Source of the DNA: Rhizobacter sp.
Lineage (GTDB): Bacteria; Pseudomonadota; Gammaproteobacteria; Burkholderiales; Burkholderiaceae_C
DNA: 6,605 nucleotides
Direction: 5' to 3'
NCBI GenBank assembly: GCA_014380155.1
Contig: JACMKJ010000293.1
Span: 1 to 6,605 of the forward strand
Position numbers and translations under genes: made by a program. A model generated the notes under the pieces. The model searched no databases. It saw only the letters and a list, made by a program, of their open reading frames with translations, and was not told where the DNA came from. This document shows positions 5,906-6,605 of the stretch, piece after piece (the stretch's first letter is position 1; each line of letters opens with the position of its first letter).

Positions 5906-6605
5906 GTTGTGGGGTTCCTTGTTGTTGTGCTTCGGAGGTGCCGTGCATGAGTGCAGCCACCACCTGTTCCATCTTCATGAAGCGCGAGCCCTTCACCAGC
6001 ACCGAGGCGCAGTCGGGCGCGGCCTTCAGCGCCGCGAGCAGCTCGGCCACGCTGTTGAAGTGGCGCGCGCGGCCCTTGTGCTCGCCGCCGAAGGCATCGG
6101 TCGCGTAGCGGCTCAGCGAGCCCGCCGTCCACACGTGGTCGATGCCATGGGTGCGTGCATACGCCCCCACCTCGCGGTGGAAAGCCGGGCCCTGGTCGCC
6201 CACCTCGCCCATGTCGCCCAACACGAGCCAACGCGGGCCCGACAGCGAAGCCAGCACTTCGACGGCCGCGCGGGCCGAATCAGGGTTGGCGTTGTAGGTG
6301 TCGTCGACCAGCGTGACCGGCACGCCTTGCACACGTGCCTTCTTCAGCTGCGAGCGGCCCTTGACGGGCTCGAAGGCTTCAAGCCCGCGCACGATGGCGT
6401 CGAGCGGGCAACCGGCAGCCAGCGCGCACGCGGTGACGGCCAAGGCGTTCTTCACGTTGTGCCAGCCGGCAATGCGCAACTGCACCGCATGAAAGCCCGC
6501 TGGCGTGTGCAGCATCAGCGACCAGTGGTCGAGTGCCCACTCGGCATCGGCCGTCACGTCGGCTTCACCGCGCAAGGCGAAGGTCAGCGTCGGGCGCTTG
6601 CCCGC
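5895..6605 (-). CDS. murF: UDP-N-acetylmuramoyl-tripeptide--D-alanyl-D-alanine ligase MurF (C-terminal 236 residues, 5' end outside window)
   Basis: MurF is the cytoplasmic Mur ligase that adds D-Ala-D-Ala to the UDP-MurNAc-tripeptide, completing the pentapeptide that MraY uses. The frame is open from the right edge of the window to TAG 5897-5895. The apparent start at 6575 is an internal TTG codon, not a real start. Motifs seen are GWHNVKNALAV of the Mur-ligase central/C-terminal junction, VTLVDDTYNANPDSARAAVEVL, WLVLGDMGEVGDQGPAFHREVGAYA and SVLVKGSRFMKMEQVV near the end, all characteristic of MurF. E. coli MurF is 452 residues, so about half is present; the P-loop and carbamylated lysine lie outside. 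The C-terminal tail SEAQQQGTPQHAA is polar and probably unstructured. Its last codons overlap mraY by 11 bases, which supports a shared transcript. Confidence 0.97.
   Translation of the reverse strand, partial: AGKRPTLTFALRGEADVTADAEWALDHWSLMLHTPAGFHAVQLRIAGWHNVKNALAVTACALAAGCPLDAIVRGLEAFEPVKGRSQLKKARVQGVPVTLVDDTYNANPDSARAAVEVLASLSGPRWLVLGDMGEVGDQGPAFHREVGAYARTHGIDHVWTAGSLSRYATDAFGGEHKGRARHFNSVAELLAALKAAPDCASVLVKGSRFMKMEQVVAALMHGTSEAQQQGTPQHAA
5916..5920 (-). promoter_or_regulatory. Probable ribosome binding site for mraY
   Basis: AAGGA on the minus strand lies ten bases upstream of the mraY ATG, inside the murF 3' coding end. The spacing is at the long end of the normal range, but it supports the 5905 start. 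Confidence 0.5.

Noticed and set aside
36..5950. A near-continuous chain of long plus-strand open frames (for example 36-764, 638-1930, 1927-3009, 2922-4028, 4065-5177, 5483-5950)
   Set aside because: They lie antisense to well-identified dcw genes, and their His/Arg/Gln/Ala-rich translations show no family motifs. Long antisense frames are expected in high-GC coding DNA with strong third-position bias.

Overview
This is a high-GC window carrying one uninterrupted piece of the bacterial division and cell-wall (dcw) cluster. Every gene is on the minus strand. Read 5'->3' along that strand (right to left in window coordinates) the order is murF (5'-truncated by the window edge), mraY, murD, ftsW, murG, murC (3'-truncated by the window edge). 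This is the classic proteobacterial dcw order; murE/ftsI would be expected to the right of the window and ddl/ftsQ/ftsA/ftsZ to the left. The GC-rich codon use, the roughly 390-residue MraY and the enlarged MurD suggest a betaproteobacterium of the order Burkholderiales (Comamonadaceae or the Rubrivivax/Leptothrix/Rhizobacter side). That placement is inferred from family resemblance; there is no rRNA or other marker here.

The layout is extremely compact. murF overlaps mraY by 11 bp, mraY and murD share one base (TGATG), and murD/ftsW, ftsW/murG and murG/murC are each joined by a 4-bp ATGA overlap. There is no intergenic DNA, and I see no promoter, terminator, RNA gene, transposase or CRISPR array. 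The genes most likely lie in one transcript with translational coupling. Long open frames on the plus strand, and one long minus-strand frame running through mraY into murD, are GC-driven shadows of these genes.

Together the genes make and deliver the peptidoglycan precursor. MurC and MurD add the first two amino acids to UDP-MurNAc, and MurF adds the terminal D-Ala-D-Ala dipeptide. MraY transfers the finished phospho-MurNAc-pentapeptide to undecaprenyl phosphate (lipid I). MurG adds GlcNAc (lipid II), and FtsW polymerises lipid II at the division septum.

The region is ordinary in gene content; I do not see a new multi-gene system. The unusual points are inside the genes. (1) MurD carries a low-complexity Pro/Glu-rich insertion of about 86 residues. 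It contains two copies of a REP-like palindromic repeat, a perfect 8-bp hairpin, a G9 homopolymer and a polyproline run. (2) MurG lacks the usual HEQN acceptor-site motif and has VNAD there. (3) MurC has Gln where the Mur-ligase family has a near-invariant His.
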